Shown one piece after another: positions 36,106-45,577 of a stretch of 64,000 bases of DNA (position 1 is the first letter of the stretch; each line of letters opens with the position of its first letter). The stretch is taken from positions 4,695,501 through 4,759,500 of the forward strand of contig NZ_CP047023.1 in assembly GCF_009796765.1 (NCBI RefSeq), read 5' to 3'. Origin of the DNA: Paraglaciecola sp. L3A3 (GTDB lineage Bacteria; Pseudomonadota; Gammaproteobacteria; Enterobacterales; Alteromonadaceae). The position numbers and the translations under genes were made by a program. The notes beneath the pieces are model-generated. The model was not told the origin of the DNA and did no database searches. It worked only from the letters and a program-made list of their open reading frames with translations.

Positions 36106-36283
36106 AAAACTTCCTTTTTATAACTAATTTCAAGAATCTGGTCTAAATTTTTACCCAATAAAAATTAGGATTATTTACCCATAAATTCGTACATAAATAA
36201 ATGCGGCTAATGATACCAATCAATACACTATTAGCAATAGTAGGCAATAAGCTAATCCGAGCAGACAAAAATTAATTAGAGGT

Positions 36284-37018
36284 TTAGAGAGCTTTCTTCA
36301 TGTTCCAATATTGCTGGTTTACCTGAGTCGCCCAGCTGTTTTGTTTACCATAATAAAAAGCCAAAAAATCAACAGCTTGATTTGTGGCTAATATACCTTC
36401 AGCCAAGCCATTATCGTTAATGCTTATGTTGCCACTCTTATCCTGCGCGGTTCTTTCTAATAACAGCCCTATAGCAACTGTCTGTTCATTATCGACATAA
36501 GAGGTATAACACTCTGGTACAGCCCAGTCGGCATATACATATAAAATTTTATCGAGTTGATTGACATGTAATTTGGCCACCGCATCCAATAAACCAACCA
36601 TAAAGCTTGCTTTGCCAGCAGCCACCGCTGAAATAGGCGCGTGATTTTTTGTATAAATACTATATAAACCAGAAACCGCATTGTGCACCGACAAACCAAA
36701 TTGGGTGGGCGATAAGTCTTCTTTTTTAGCGACATTTTCAATTAAAGCTGTAGTGCGGTTTAGGTCGCCATGTCGAGAAGAAAACACACAAGCTAAATCA
36801 CCTTGTTGATGTTCTGTTGCTTCAAGGGCGCAATGTAAATTAATTTTCGCAAAAGGGCTTAATCGGCGTCTTTGCATAGCTGGAATCGTTTTTAATGCAG
36901 GTAAATCACTCTCATCGGTAAATGAATGATGACCTTCTGCCCACAATTGCCAATCTTGTTCTGTTACAACTCCTGGCGCCCAAGCGACACATTTTGCAAT
37001 ATTAAATGTTAACCCCAT
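36284..37018 (-). CDS. Ketosynthase-like chain-length-factor protein (ApeC type, catalytically dead)
   Basis: About 244 aa, corresponding to the short ketoacyl-synthase-like proteins of aryl-polyene clusters. These pair with a full ketosynthase and set chain length. Thiolase-fold pieces are visible (SSRHGDLNRTTALIENV, PTQFGLSVHNAVSGLYSI, KASFMVGLLDAVAKL). The nucleophile Cys position is Ala (SAVAAGKASF), and the two His motifs are absent. ATG at 37018 with AGAGAAG upstream is a better start than TTG at 37033. It lies between the phosphopantetheinyl transferase and the ACP pair. Confidence 0.75.
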   Translation of the reverse strand: MGLTFNIAKCVAWAPGVVTEQDWQLWAEGHHSFTDESDLPALKTIPAMQRRRLSPFAKINLHCALEATEHQQGDLACVFSSRHGDLNRTTALIENVAKKEDLSPTQFGLSVHNAVSGLYSIYTKNHAPISAVAAGKASFMVGLLDAVAKLHVNQLDKILYVYADWAVPECYTSYVDNEQTVAIGLLLERTAQDKSGNISINDNGLAEGILATNQAVDFLAFYYGKQNSWATQVNQQYWNMKKAL

Positions 37019-37073
37019 ATTTTCTTCTCTCAAAACTTACTTATCCTTCGTTCAGGCTATATTTATATAAACT

Positions 37074-37763
37074 TTATTTGTCATGCAAACAATATTTGTC
37101 AATTGTGACACTTTGCGCTTGTCCCTTAATAGGCACCTTGCTCAGCAAACACAAGCTGTACTCATTTTGCCCCAGTGCTTGTTGGTAATAATAATGTTCC
37201 GCTAAATGAGTTGTGTCATTACATAAACTGAGTGACAAATCCATTTGCGACAGTTCAATGTCAGATGATTTTTGGGCCTTAAAATATGCTTCTTTGGCCG
37301 TCCATAGACGATAAAAGGTATACTTCTTATTGTTACTTCTTTGGAGTAGCTCTAATTCTGTGGCGGTTGTAAACAGCTTGGCTAATTCAATAAAGTCTCG
37401 CGCTTTATGTTGCTCTACGTCAACCCCTAAGCACATATGTTTGGCACTCACTGCGATCACAACCATATCCTGACTATGGCTAATAGATACAGTAAATTGT
37501 CTATTCGCTTGTTTAACGAACCAGTTTTGATAGTTAACCAATTGATATTGATGTTCTATGGGCACTGCAAACAGCTTATGCAATGCGTGCTTAATTAAAT
37601 AACGAGCAACAACAAATTGCCGTTTTTTTAATTGATTTTTATAAGCTAAAAATCGTTGTGAATCGGTTTTGTTCAACAAACTGGCTAGAGAATTAACATC
37701 AAAATTAGCAAGGCGTAAATCACAATAATACAGGTAAAGGTTATCGCTATTATTGGCTAGCAC
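37074..37763 (-). CDS. 4'-phosphopantetheinyl transferase (Sfp type)
   Basis: 229 aa; transfers phosphopantetheine from CoA to carrier proteins. Family signatures: HSQDMVVIAVS, CLGVDVEQHK (Mg-binding Asp) and RLWTAKEAYFKA (W-T-x-K-E-A). Start GTG at 37763. It is the first gene of the block that ends with the two ACPs, so it most likely activates the cluster's own ACPs. 56-71 bp lie between it and the next gene. Confidence 0.88.
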   Translation of the reverse strand: MLANNSDNLYLYYCDLRLANFDVNSLASLLNKTDSQRFLAYKNQLKKRQFVVARYLIKHALHKLFAVPIEHQYQLVNYQNWFVKQANRQFTVSISHSQDMVVIAVSAKHMCLGVDVEQHKARDFIELAKLFTTATELELLQRSNNKKYTFYRLWTAKEAYFKAQKSSDIELSQMDLSLSLCNDTTHLAEHYYYQQALGQNEYSLCLLSKVPIKGQAQSVTIDKYCLHDK

Positions 37764-37959
37764 AGTATTGTTTTAAATCCATAGTGAAGTGATACCTAAC
37801 TATGATAATTAGTCCTGAGACAAAATGCATTAACCTTTACCGCCTAGCAATCAAACACTTATTTGTTAAACAACTAAATTAGCAGTTCTTTATTGCAACT
37901 TATAAAATTGAAAATCCATGTTAAACTACAGCCTTTACAGTCTCAATCCTAGAACCTAT

Positions 37960-39978
37960 ATGCCCTACCCCAAAATGTTAACACCGCTAAGTTTAGGTTT
38001 CACTGTGCTCAGCAATAGAATCATTATGGGTTCAATGCATACAAATTTAGAAGAACAAGCAGACGGATTTAATCGCTTAGCTGCTTTTTATGCAGAAAGG
38101 GCAGCCGGTGGAGTGGGACTCATTATCACAGGTGGCGTTTCCCCTAACGCATCTGGAGTACTCGCATCAAATAGAGCTATCTTACAAACAGAACAAGATA
38201 TTAGTCAGCATCAATTAGTCACTAAAGCTGTGCACCAGTACCCCACTAAAATTTGTTTACAGATATTACACGCTGGCAGATACGGCTATCATAGCCAGTT
38301 AGTGGCTCCAAGTGCGATACAAGCCCCCATAGTGCCTTTTATACCTCATGCATTGAGCGATTCTGAAGTAGAACAACAAATTTCAGATTTTGTGAATTGT
38401 GCAAAATTAGCCAAACTTGCTGGTTATGATGGTGTTGAAATCATGGGTTCGGAAGGTTACTTAATCAACCAATTTACTAGCCCACGGACTAATGTTCGCA
38501 CTGATAAATGGGGCGGCAGCTTCGAAAATAGGTGCCGTTTCGCCTTAGAAATTGTTCACCGAATACGCAGTACTCTTGGTACAGATTTTATTATTATTTT
38601 CAGATTATCGATAATCGAACTGGTCACTAATGGTAATAATGTTGATGAAGTCATCGCTTTAGCCATTGCCCTAGAAGAAGCTGGCGTAGATATATTAAAT
38701 AGCGGTATTGGTTGGCACGAAGCTCGGATCCCTAGTATAGCAAGCAGTGTCCCAAGAGCCGCCTTTAGGCGTGTTACCGCCGAAATAAAAAAACATATTT
38801 CTGTGCCAATCGTCGCTTGCAACCGCATCAATACTCCTGATGTAGCTGAAGATATATTACAAAAAGGTGATGCTGATTTAATTTCTATGGCTCGGCCGTT
38901 TTTAGCGGATAGCCAATTTGTCAATAAAGCTCAAGCCAATGCCGCAGATACCATCAACACCTGTATTGCCTGTAATCAGGCCTGCCTTGACCATATTTTT
39001 GAAGGCAAAGTAGCTAGTTGCTTAGTTAACCCAAGAGCCGCTTTTGAAACCCTATTACTTTTTCCAAAAACCAATCAAGCCAAAAATATTGCTGTGGTGG
39101 GAGCTGGCCCAGCTGGCGCTATGTTCGCCATTCATGCTGCGCAAAGAGGGCATAATATCACCTTGTACGAACAGTCGGCGCAGATAGGTGGCCAATTAGC
39201 CTTAGCCGCAAAAATCCCCGGCAAAAGCGAATTTAAAGAATTTATTCGTTATTTAACCACAAGCATTAAAAACTCAGAGATAAATTTGCAACTAGAATGT
39301 GCACCAAGTGAAACTCAGCTAAATAATTTTGATCTGATGGTTATCGCCACTGGGACTGAACCTAAAACCTTAGACATTCCTATAGAAGCGAGTGCAAAAG
39401 TGTTTAACTATATTGATGTAATCAAAGACGAGGTACTGACGGGCGACAAAGTTGCCATCATAGGTACAGGCGGAATAGCCTTTGATGTGGTGGCCAAATT
39501 AACCACTGCATCTACCGAGGGTTTATCATTAGAGCAACAAACGGATGGATTTGCCAAACATTGGGGGATCGATCTAAGTAATAAAAGCCATGGTGGTTTA
39601 TTAGCAGCAAGCGAGCACAGCAGTGAACTATCTGGCATTACTATGTTGCAACGATCAGTGCGCAAACCAGGCGCAGGGCTAGGTCAAACAACGGTTTGGA
39701 TCCACCGAGCAGAACTAAAACGGCAAAATATTAAAACTATCTCAAAAGTGAACTACCAAAAAATTACCACTGCTGGCATAGACATAGAAAATCGCGGTAA
39801 ACAGCTTTCCTTAGCTGTTGATTCAGTGGTGGTTTGTGCAGGACAAGTCAGCAATACTAGCATTAACCAAGCACAATTAACCGTGCCGTTTCATCACATA
39901 GGTGGAGCCAAACAAGTGAAAAAATTAGATGCTATGTTAGCTATCCAACAAGCTGTTGAGCTAGCTTCAAGAGTATAA
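37960..39978 (+). CDS. fadH: 2,4-dienoyl-CoA reductase (FadH) / NADH:flavin oxidoreductase
   Basis: 672 aa from ATG 37960, the same length as E. coli FadH, which reduces 2,4-dienoyl-CoA with NADPH through FMN, 4Fe-4S and FAD. N-terminal OYE barrel (GFTVLSNRIIMGSMHTNLEE), active-site Tyr in SEGYLINQF, His in GIGWHEARIP, the Fe-S cysteines in CIACNQACLDHIF and the CLVNPRA block, then the FAD domain GAGPAGAMFAI. A further ATG at 37918 would add 14 unrelated residues. It is divergent from the phosphopantetheinyl transferase and at the edge of the pigment cluster. It may be an unlinked beta-oxidation gene or act on polyene chains. Confidence 0.92.
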   Translation: MPYPKMLTPLSLGFTVLSNRIIMGSMHTNLEEQADGFNRLAAFYAERAAGGVGLIITGGVSPNASGVLASNRAILQTEQDISQHQLVTKAVHQYPTKICLQILHAGRYGYHSQLVAPSAIQAPIVPFIPHALSDSEVEQQISDFVNCAKLAKLAGYDGVEIMGSEGYLINQFTSPRTNVRTDKWGGSFENRCRFALEIVHRIRSTLGTDFIIIFRLSIIELVTNGNNVDEVIALAIALEEAGVDILNSGIGWHEARIPSIASSVPRAAFRRVTAEIKKHISVPIVACNRINTPDVAEDILQKGDADLISMARPFLADSQFVNKAQANAADTINTCIACNQACLDHIFEGKVASCLVNPRAAFETLLLFPKTNQAKNIAVVGAGPAGAMFAIHAAQRGHNITLYEQSAQIGGQLALAAKIPGKSEFKEFIRYLTTSIKNSEINLQLECAPSETQLNNFDLMVIATGTEPKTLDIPIEASAKVFNYIDVIKDEVLTGDKVAIIGTGGIAFDVVAKLTTASTEGLSLEQQTDGFAKHWGIDLSNKSHGGLLAASEHSSELSGITMLQRSVRKPGAGLGQTTVWIHRAELKRQNIKTISKVNYQKITTAGIDIENRGKQLSLAVDSVVVCAGQVSNTSINQAQLTVPFHHIGGAKQVKKLDAMLAIQQAVELASRV

Positions 39979-40077
39979 ATATTTTATGTATCATTCTTTT
40001 TCACGCATCACTCTTTTAACCGTGCCTGTGTACACCATGATTAACCCAATAACGTTTAAAACGCTGAGTAAAATTTA

Positions 40078-40872
40078 ATGAAATATATCGATAGACTATG
40101 GCGCTTATTTGCAACAGGATTTTGTTTTGCCGTTTTTGGGATTGGTGGTGTGATTATTGCCGCTACTTGGCTGCCTTTTTACGGCATAAAATATAAAAAC
40201 AACGAAGCCAAACGTAAAAAATCTTGTCGTTATGCAGTACATTTAACGTTCAAAAGTTTTGTTTGGTTAATGTATATAGTGGGGGTCACTAAAGTAGATG
40301 CCAAAGGCTTAAACAAGTTAAAAACCCTACAAGGCAAAATCTTAATTGCCAATCATCCGTCGCTGATTGATGTAGTGGTACTTATTTCAATCGTGCGTAA
40401 TGCCGACTGTATCGTTAAACAAAACTTATTAGAAAACGTATTTACCCGCGGCGTAATCAGAAACACAGGTTATATCAGTAACGCCGATCCAGAAGAGTTA
40501 ATCAAAGACTGCAAAGCCTCACTACAACAAGGTAGCACGCTAATAATTTTTCCTGAAGGTACCCGAACTAAACCTGACACAGAGCTGAAATTTAGAAGAG
40601 GTGCGGCCAATATTGCGTTACGCAGTGCCACTAACTTTCAACGCGTACTGATTCAGGTCACACCACCGGCATTAACAAAAGGTTGGCCTTGGTATAAAGT
40701 GCCAAAAAGAAAAATACATATGCAGTTAGTCGCGTTAGAAGAGTTTGATGTGAGCAGTTACGATGCTAATACAGCCAGTAAATCTGTACGTCAATTAACC
40801 CGAGACATTGAATTGTTATATCAAAAAGATACCGCAAACTTTTCGTCCCTTTACCAGAATCACAGCAGTTGA
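40078..40872 (+). CDS. PlsC-type acyltransferase (ApeD-like)
   Basis: 264 aa, 1-acyl-glycerol-3-phosphate acyltransferase family. N-terminal membrane helix (FCFAVFGIGGVIIAATWLPF), catalytic HX4D in ANHPSLIDVVVL, and FPEGTRTKP for phosphate binding. In aryl-polyene clusters such an acyltransferase is thought to attach the polyene acyl chain to a lipid anchor. First gene of a plus-strand run (40078-45429) that continues with ApeG/LolA/MMPL/DUF3261 homologues. Confidence 0.88.
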   Translation: MKYIDRLWRLFATGFCFAVFGIGGVIIAATWLPFYGIKYKNNEAKRKKSCRYAVHLTFKSFVWLMYIVGVTKVDAKGLNKLKTLQGKILIANHPSLIDVVVLISIVRNADCIVKQNLLENVFTRGVIRNTGYISNADPEELIKDCKASLQQGSTLIIFPEGTRTKPDTELKFRRGAANIALRSATNFQRVLIQVTPPALTKGWPWYKVPKRKIHMQLVALEEFDVSSYDANTASKSVRQLTRDIELLYQKDTANFSSLYQNHSS

Positions 40873-40920
40873 GTTTACACTTAAGCACAACAATAAAAAC
40901 TCAATATATGGAATCTTGAT

Positions 40921-41466
40921 TTGCCAATATTATTAACTGTATTAACCGCACTCTATCCAGTGCTGGCTTATTTTGGCCTGCAATATACCAGCCCCAGTAT
41001 TGTCGCAGGATTACTGATGGTGCTTTTAATTGTAAGGTTTGTACTGAGCAAGCCTAAAGCGCCTCAAGCAAATCACGTAAAATTCCTTTTTTTGGCTGTG
41101 ATTATTTTACTCAGTTTTTCGCTTTTCACTGGTTCTGAATTCGGTATTCGCTTTTATCCCGTTGCTGTTAGCTTAATATTTTTCTGTGTGTTTGCTTATT
41201 CAATCGTTTTTCCACCAACAGTGATTGAACGTTTAGCCCGTTTAACCAAAAGTTCGTTTTCTCCCGCGGGGGTGCAATACACACGTAAAGTCACTTACGC
41301 ATGGTGTATATTCTTCATTTTAAATGGCGCTATATCTTTTTACACTTGCTTGTTTAGCGACATGGAAACTTGGACGCTATATAATGGTCTAATTTCATAT
41401 ATATTAATGGGCATACTAGGTGCATCAGAGTGGTTGATTAGACAAACAATCAAACACAAACATTAA
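40921..41466 (+). CDS. COG4648-type inner-membrane protein (ApeG-like)
   Basis: 181 aa, about five transmembrane helices (LTVLTALYPVLAYFGLQY; FLFLAVIILLSFSLF; YPVAVSLIFFCVFAYSIVF). Matches the hydrophobic COG4648 proteins that sit in most aryl-polyene clusters; their biochemical role is unknown. The start is TTG at 40921, with only a weak GGA before it. It follows the acyltransferase by 48 bp and precedes the LolA-like gene. Confidence 0.75.
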   Translation: MPILLTVLTALYPVLAYFGLQYTSPSIVAGLLMVLLIVRFVLSKPKAPQANHVKFLFLAVIILLSFSLFTGSEFGIRFYPVAVSLIFFCVFAYSIVFPPTVIERLARLTKSSFSPAGVQYTRKVTYAWCIFFILNGAISFYTCLFSDMETWTLYNGLISYILMGILGASEWLIRQTIKHKH

Positions 41467-41506
41467 ACTCGTAATTTCCAATAACAATAAAATCTCAAGG
41501 AAAATA

Positions 41507-42046
41507 ATGAAGCGCTATTTATCTATTTTATTTATATTGTTGTTGCCTATATTTTCATTACATGGTGTTGAATTACCTTGGTTAACAACTAGTAAACAAC
41601 AAGGCAGTTTCACTCAAGAAAAACACCTAAAAGCCTTAAGTCGACCTTTTATCACTAAAGGTCAATATACTTACATACCTGAAACTGGGCTCAATTGGCA
41701 TACACAACAACCTGTCAATAACCAACTACAGATAAACCAAGATGGTATAGCCGAATTACAAACTGACGGTAGTTTTAAAGTACTGACAGCAGACACCAGT
41801 ATCAGCCAGTTATTGTTACCTATTTTTAGTGCTGACTTGGCTGCATTAAAAAAACAGTTCGATATAACAGAAAGCATTGAGGGCTTATTATTAGCCCCCA
41901 GCAATCCAAAAATACAAAAATTCATCAAAAGTATAGCGTTAAAAGTTTCTGCCAATGAGCTACAACAAATAGATTTATACGAACAAAATGGCACCCTGAC
42001 TAGCATATTCTTAACTGCCAAAACTAACTCATCAACTACGGATTAA
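41507..42046 (+). CDS. LolA-like outer-membrane lipoprotein carrier protein (ApeL-like)
   Basis: 179 aa with a signal peptide (ILFILLLPIFSLHGVE). The LolA core is visible: QQGSFTQEKHLKALSRPFITKGQYTY, TGLNWHTQQPV, and a C-terminal ELQQIDLYEQNGTLTSIFL. LolA carries lipoproteins across the periplasm. The cluster-specific copy is thought to carry the pigment-lipid to the outer membrane with MMPL and DUF3261 proteins. AAGGA before ATG. 8 bp from the MMPL gene. Confidence 0.85.
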   Translation: MKRYLSILFILLLPIFSLHGVELPWLTTSKQQGSFTQEKHLKALSRPFITKGQYTYIPETGLNWHTQQPVNNQLQINQDGIAELQTDGSFKVLTADTSISQLLLPIFSADLAALKKQFDITESIEGLLLAPSNPKIQKFIKSIALKVSANELQQIDLYEQNGTLTSIFLTAKTNSSTTD

Positions 42047-42053
42047 CGGCCAG

Positions 42054-44345
42054 GTGCAACAAGATCCTAAAAATGTATCTTTAATTGTTATCTGGTTTTT
42101 ATTTGCCAGTGCCATGCTTGGCACACTCAGTTACAAGCTACTGAATAACAGCATTAACTTTGATGCAAATATAATGAATGTATTGGATTTAGGTGCAGAA
42201 ATAGACGACTTAACCAAAGCCGCTGCAGCTCCCTATTCGAGCAAAGCCCTATTGTTACTGCAAGCTCCCGAACCACATACTAGCCAGTTAAGTTTAAAAA
42301 ACATTAGCCAACAATTATTAGCCCTAGATTTAATCGAACAAGCGACTAACGACCCAAGTCGTCAATTAGATATTCAAGCGTTAATCCACACCTACACCAA
42401 CTATCCATTAGCTTTTTTAAGTGACAAAGCAAGCTCAGCTCGAATTGCCAATAATTATTCTTATATCATCAATAATTACATGCAATTACTTAGTGGCCCC
42501 TCTAACCCTTTAGTGTCACTGACTATTAACCAAGCTCCGCTACTTAATTTGGCTGATTGGTTTAACGACAAATTAAGTCAAAATGCTTGGCAACAAGATG
42601 GGCCGTTTATATATGCTGAATACGCAGGGCTTAGGTATTATCCATTATTTTTAGAATTTAACCCCGATGCCACTAAAATGGACAAAGTGGTAGCAAGCAT
42701 CTCAGCAGTGAATCAAGTTTTAACAGAAAATCGTGCCGCAGATTTGTCGATTTATACTAGTGGTTATATTTTTCATTCGGCTGCCATTACCGAACAAGCT
42801 AGCTATGAAATGCAATTATTTGGTGGTTTATCATTATTAGGCGTGTTGCTACTGACATTTATCAGCTTTAGAAATATTCAGCCATTACTTTGCATTAGTT
42901 TGTTAATTGCCAGTGCTATGTTAGCCGGTATGGTGGCGCTTACCTTAATATTTGACACAATTCATCTACTGTCATTAGTGTTTGCCGTCAGTTTAATTGG
43001 CATAGCGGTAGATTATGGTTACCATATTTTATTAACCGCTAAACACACAGGCTTCAGAAACCACAAACTTACTCAGTATATAGCCACGGCTATCTTAGTA
43101 AGCGGCGGAACCACATTAGTCAGTTATTTATTATTATTATTTTTGCCCATTCCTCTGTTACAACAAGTCGCGGTATTTGTAGCGGCAGGCCTAGCTTTCA
43201 CTATTTTAACTGGCCTAGGCATCATTACTCATTGGCCATGGCAAGGCAAAAGTGAATCAGCCGAAAATTTAGCTTCTGCCCAAAGTCACGCTCCAATCCA
43301 AGGTTTTAAACTAGTCACTGGCTTGTTAATCATCTGTAGTCTGGCAACTTTGCCTAACTGGTTTTTTCAAGATGATATTAACGTATTTAATAGCAGCCCT
43401 AAACATTTGCTTGAAAGTGAAAAAATGGTCAGCAAAATTATAGGTAACCAACAATACCCTAGGTTTATCTACACTTATGCAGACAACTCTGAGCAACTTT
43501 TACAAAGATTTGAACAAATACGCAGTGTTATCAACAAGGCGACAGATGAACCGTTTGCATTACACGGCATAGATCAATGGTTACCTTCAATTAACACCCA
43601 ACAAGCTAATACTCAATGGTTACAAGCTGGTATCAATAACCAAGATCTCTCGCCTATCATCAGCTATATGACGGATGAAACATTAGATAAGCTTAGCGCT
43701 ACTATCAATCAATTTATGACACTAGAACAAGTCCCAGCAGAAATTGCAGGATTATTTCCCGACATTACCACTAGAAACGGTCAGTTGATTGGCATATTAA
43801 GTTACATGGGCCCCATAGATGCGGTTTTTTTGGCTGACATACAAGCACAGTTAGATTTTCCGTTGCAGTATTTTGATCAGCCGGCAAAATTCACCTCGGC
43901 ACTGACTAAACTTCGTACTTATGTATTGTATTTTCTAGCCGTAGCTGTGGTAGCGTTACTACTTTTAATGACCTTTAGATATGGTTTATTAAACGGCTTA
44001 AAGTTAGTGACATTACCGATTATTACAGCCGTTAGTTCACTGGCCATCAGTCATATATTTTTAGGCTATGTGACTATTTTTAATTTATTAGGCTGTATAT
44101 TAATTATCGCCTTAAGTGTCGATTATGCGGTGTTTTTACGAGAGCATGGCAGGCTAACACATGTGTTAAAAGCCATTAGTTTATCCGCTGCTACCTCTGG
44201 TCTAGCATTTGGTATGTTTGTTTTTAGTAGCACACCCGCAATCTTACAATTTGGTTTAACTATTTTAATTGGGGTCTCTATAGCTTGGTTATTATGCTTA
44301 ATGTTGCCTCTTTCAGTATTACAACAGAAGAAAGATAAAGCTTGA
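42054..44345 (+). CDS. MMPL/RND-type exporter (ApeM-like)
   Basis: 763-aa inner-membrane transporter with two repeats of one helix, a periplasmic loop and five helices. Helices: SLIVIWFLFASAMLGTLSY at the start, LFGGLSLLGVLLLTFISF, SLVFAVSLIGIAVDYGYHILL (a charged GxAxDY motif for proton coupling), and the second-half equivalent IIALSVDYAVFLREHG. GTG start. In aryl-polyene clusters it is the candidate exporter of the acyl product. Overlaps the next gene by 4 nt (TTGA), so the two are translationally coupled. Confidence 0.9.
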   Translation: MQQDPKNVSLIVIWFLFASAMLGTLSYKLLNNSINFDANIMNVLDLGAEIDDLTKAAAAPYSSKALLLLQAPEPHTSQLSLKNISQQLLALDLIEQATNDPSRQLDIQALIHTYTNYPLAFLSDKASSARIANNYSYIINNYMQLLSGPSNPLVSLTINQAPLLNLADWFNDKLSQNAWQQDGPFIYAEYAGLRYYPLFLEFNPDATKMDKVVASISAVNQVLTENRAADLSIYTSGYIFHSAAITEQASYEMQLFGGLSLLGVLLLTFISFRNIQPLLCISLLIASAMLAGMVALTLIFDTIHLLSLVFAVSLIGIAVDYGYHILLTAKHTGFRNHKLTQYIATAILVSGGTTLVSYLLLLFLPIPLLQQVAVFVAAGLAFTILTGLGIITHWPWQGKSESAENLASAQSHAPIQGFKLVTGLLIICSLATLPNWFFQDDINVFNSSPKHLLESEKMVSKIIGNQQYPRFIYTYADNSEQLLQRFEQIRSVINKATDEPFALHGIDQWLPSINTQQANTQWLQAGINNQDLSPIISYMTDETLDKLSATINQFMTLEQVPAEIAGLFPDITTRNGQLIGILSYMGPIDAVFLADIQAQLDFPLQYFDQPAKFTSALTKLRTYVLYFLAVAVVALLLLMTFRYGLLNGLKLVTLPIITAVSSLAISHIFLGYVTIFNLLGCILIIALSVDYAVFLREHGRLTHVLKAISLSAATSGLAFGMFVFSSTPAILQFGLTILIGVSIAWLLCLMLPLSVLQQKKDKA

Positions 44346-44923
44346 ATATACAATGCCACCCCATCACAAAAGTATCTTGGTCGACACTCTGCTTGTTTTG
44401 CTTAACCTTACTTTTAAATGCCTGCCAACTACTCAATATCAGTTCGGCTCGCGTTGCTCTGGGAGAAAACGTTTTTTATCAGTTGCAAGCCGTGCCTAGT
44501 GAGTTTAATGGCCTTATTAGTTTGCAAAAATTAACTGTCACTAGAGAAGACGAGACACATCAATTGTTAGTACAAACTGAACTACAAAACCAACAAATTA
44601 ATATGGTGGGATTTAGTCAATCTGGGCTGCAATTATTTCAGCTATCTTGGCAACAAGGTGGCGCACTAGAATTATCGACTAATATCATGCTACCTGATAT
44701 CCCAGCGGAACAATTATTAGCTTATTATCAACTATCAAACTGGCCTGTGGCTAAGGTCAAAAAAGGCTTGCAAGGCATACAGTTGAAAAACAATGATAAA
44801 AATAACAGCCGAGAATTTCTAATTGGCCAGCAATTAATTTTTACTGTGCAGCAAAATAATCAGCAAAGCTTAATGATTCACTATAGAGATAAGTATCAAA
44901 TCACCGTTGAAAATATCGATTAA
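44342..44923 (+). CDS. DUF3261 lipoprotein (ApeN-like)
   Basis: 193 aa; lipobox LLLNAC near residue 22. The mature region (ALGENVFYQLQAVPSEFNG; FSQSGLQLFQLSWQQG) matches DUF3261, found almost only in aryl-polyene clusters and probably an outer-membrane receptor for the LolA-like carrier. The start is TTG, overlapping the MMPL stop codon. Function in family not established. Confidence 0.78.
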   Translation: MNIQCHPITKVSWSTLCLFCLTLLLNACQLLNISSARVALGENVFYQLQAVPSEFNGLISLQKLTVTREDETHQLLVQTELQNQQINMVGFSQSGLQLFQLSWQQGGALELSTNIMLPDIPAEQLLAYYQLSNWPVAKVKKGLQGIQLKNNDKNNSREFLIGQQLIFTVQQNNQQSLMIHYRDKYQITVENID

Positions 44924-44997
44924 ATATTGAATCAAGTTACAATAAATGTTGGTATTATAATGCGTCGACTTTTAATCATATCAATGAGGATGAACTA

Positions 44998-45429
44998 ATG
45001 AGAGTAGTGTTAACTTGTATAATGGCTTGCCTGTTTTTTTCTGTCAATGCGTCAGCTAAAGATGATCGTCTTAAGTTTGCAATTGAACCATTATTAAGTT
45101 CAGAGAAAGCCAAACAAGCATTATTAGATGTGCCTGTTTATTTTGCCGGTCAGTCACACCCAGCCCCGACAAAAACCTGGGGTGAAACATCCACTAGCAG
45201 AAAAACCAACGCTTTTGGTAAATCAGAACAAGAAGCTTGTGAGTGGGTATTACTTTCAGCTTTAAAAGTGTTACAAGAAAGTGCCCTTAAAAACGGCATG
45301 AATGCGGTAGTCGATATTAAATCAAATTATAAACACAATGAATTTGTCAGCAGCAGTCAGTTTGAATGTGGTTCTGGTACTTTTGTTAGTGGTGTTGCTT
45401 TAAAAGGCACATTAGTCAAACTTCCATAG
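44998..45429 (+). CDS. Small periplasmic protein found in aryl-polyene clusters (annotated 'excinuclease ATPase subunit' elsewhere)
   Basis: 143 aa with a signal peptide ending NASAKDD. The body (ACEWVLLSALKVLQESALKNGMNAVVDIKSNYK) resembles the YbjQ/heavy-metal-binding-type fold seen in small envelope stress proteins. The common database label excinuclease does not fit a secreted 16-kDa protein. Last gene of the plus-strand export block; a 14-bp hairpin follows. Confidence 0.65.
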   Translation: MRVVLTCIMACLFFSVNASAKDDRLKFAIEPLLSSEKAKQALLDVPVYFAGQSHPAPTKTWGETSTSRKTNAFGKSEQEACEWVLLSALKVLQESALKNGMNAVVDIKSNYKHNEFVSSSQFECGSGTFVSGVALKGTLVKLP

Positions 45430-45431
45430 TG

Positions 45432-45467
45432 AATAGGTATTCTGCAGTGATTGGCAGAATACCTATT
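45432..45467 (+). terminator. Hairpin ending the acyltransferase-to-export block
   Basis: AATAGGTATTCTGC (45432-45445) pairs perfectly with GCAGAATACCTATT (45454-45467), 8-nt loop, immediately after the stop codon. CTGCTTTTA follows. It separates this block from the ABC-transporter/ketosynthase block. Confidence 0.7.
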
Positions 45468-45577
45468 AACCTGCTTTTATAATCTGTGCTAATAATTGAT
45501 TAATATAGCGTTAACCCCATCAACTAATCATAAATAAAAGACACTTAACCGTGTACTAAGGGACATAACCACTAGTT

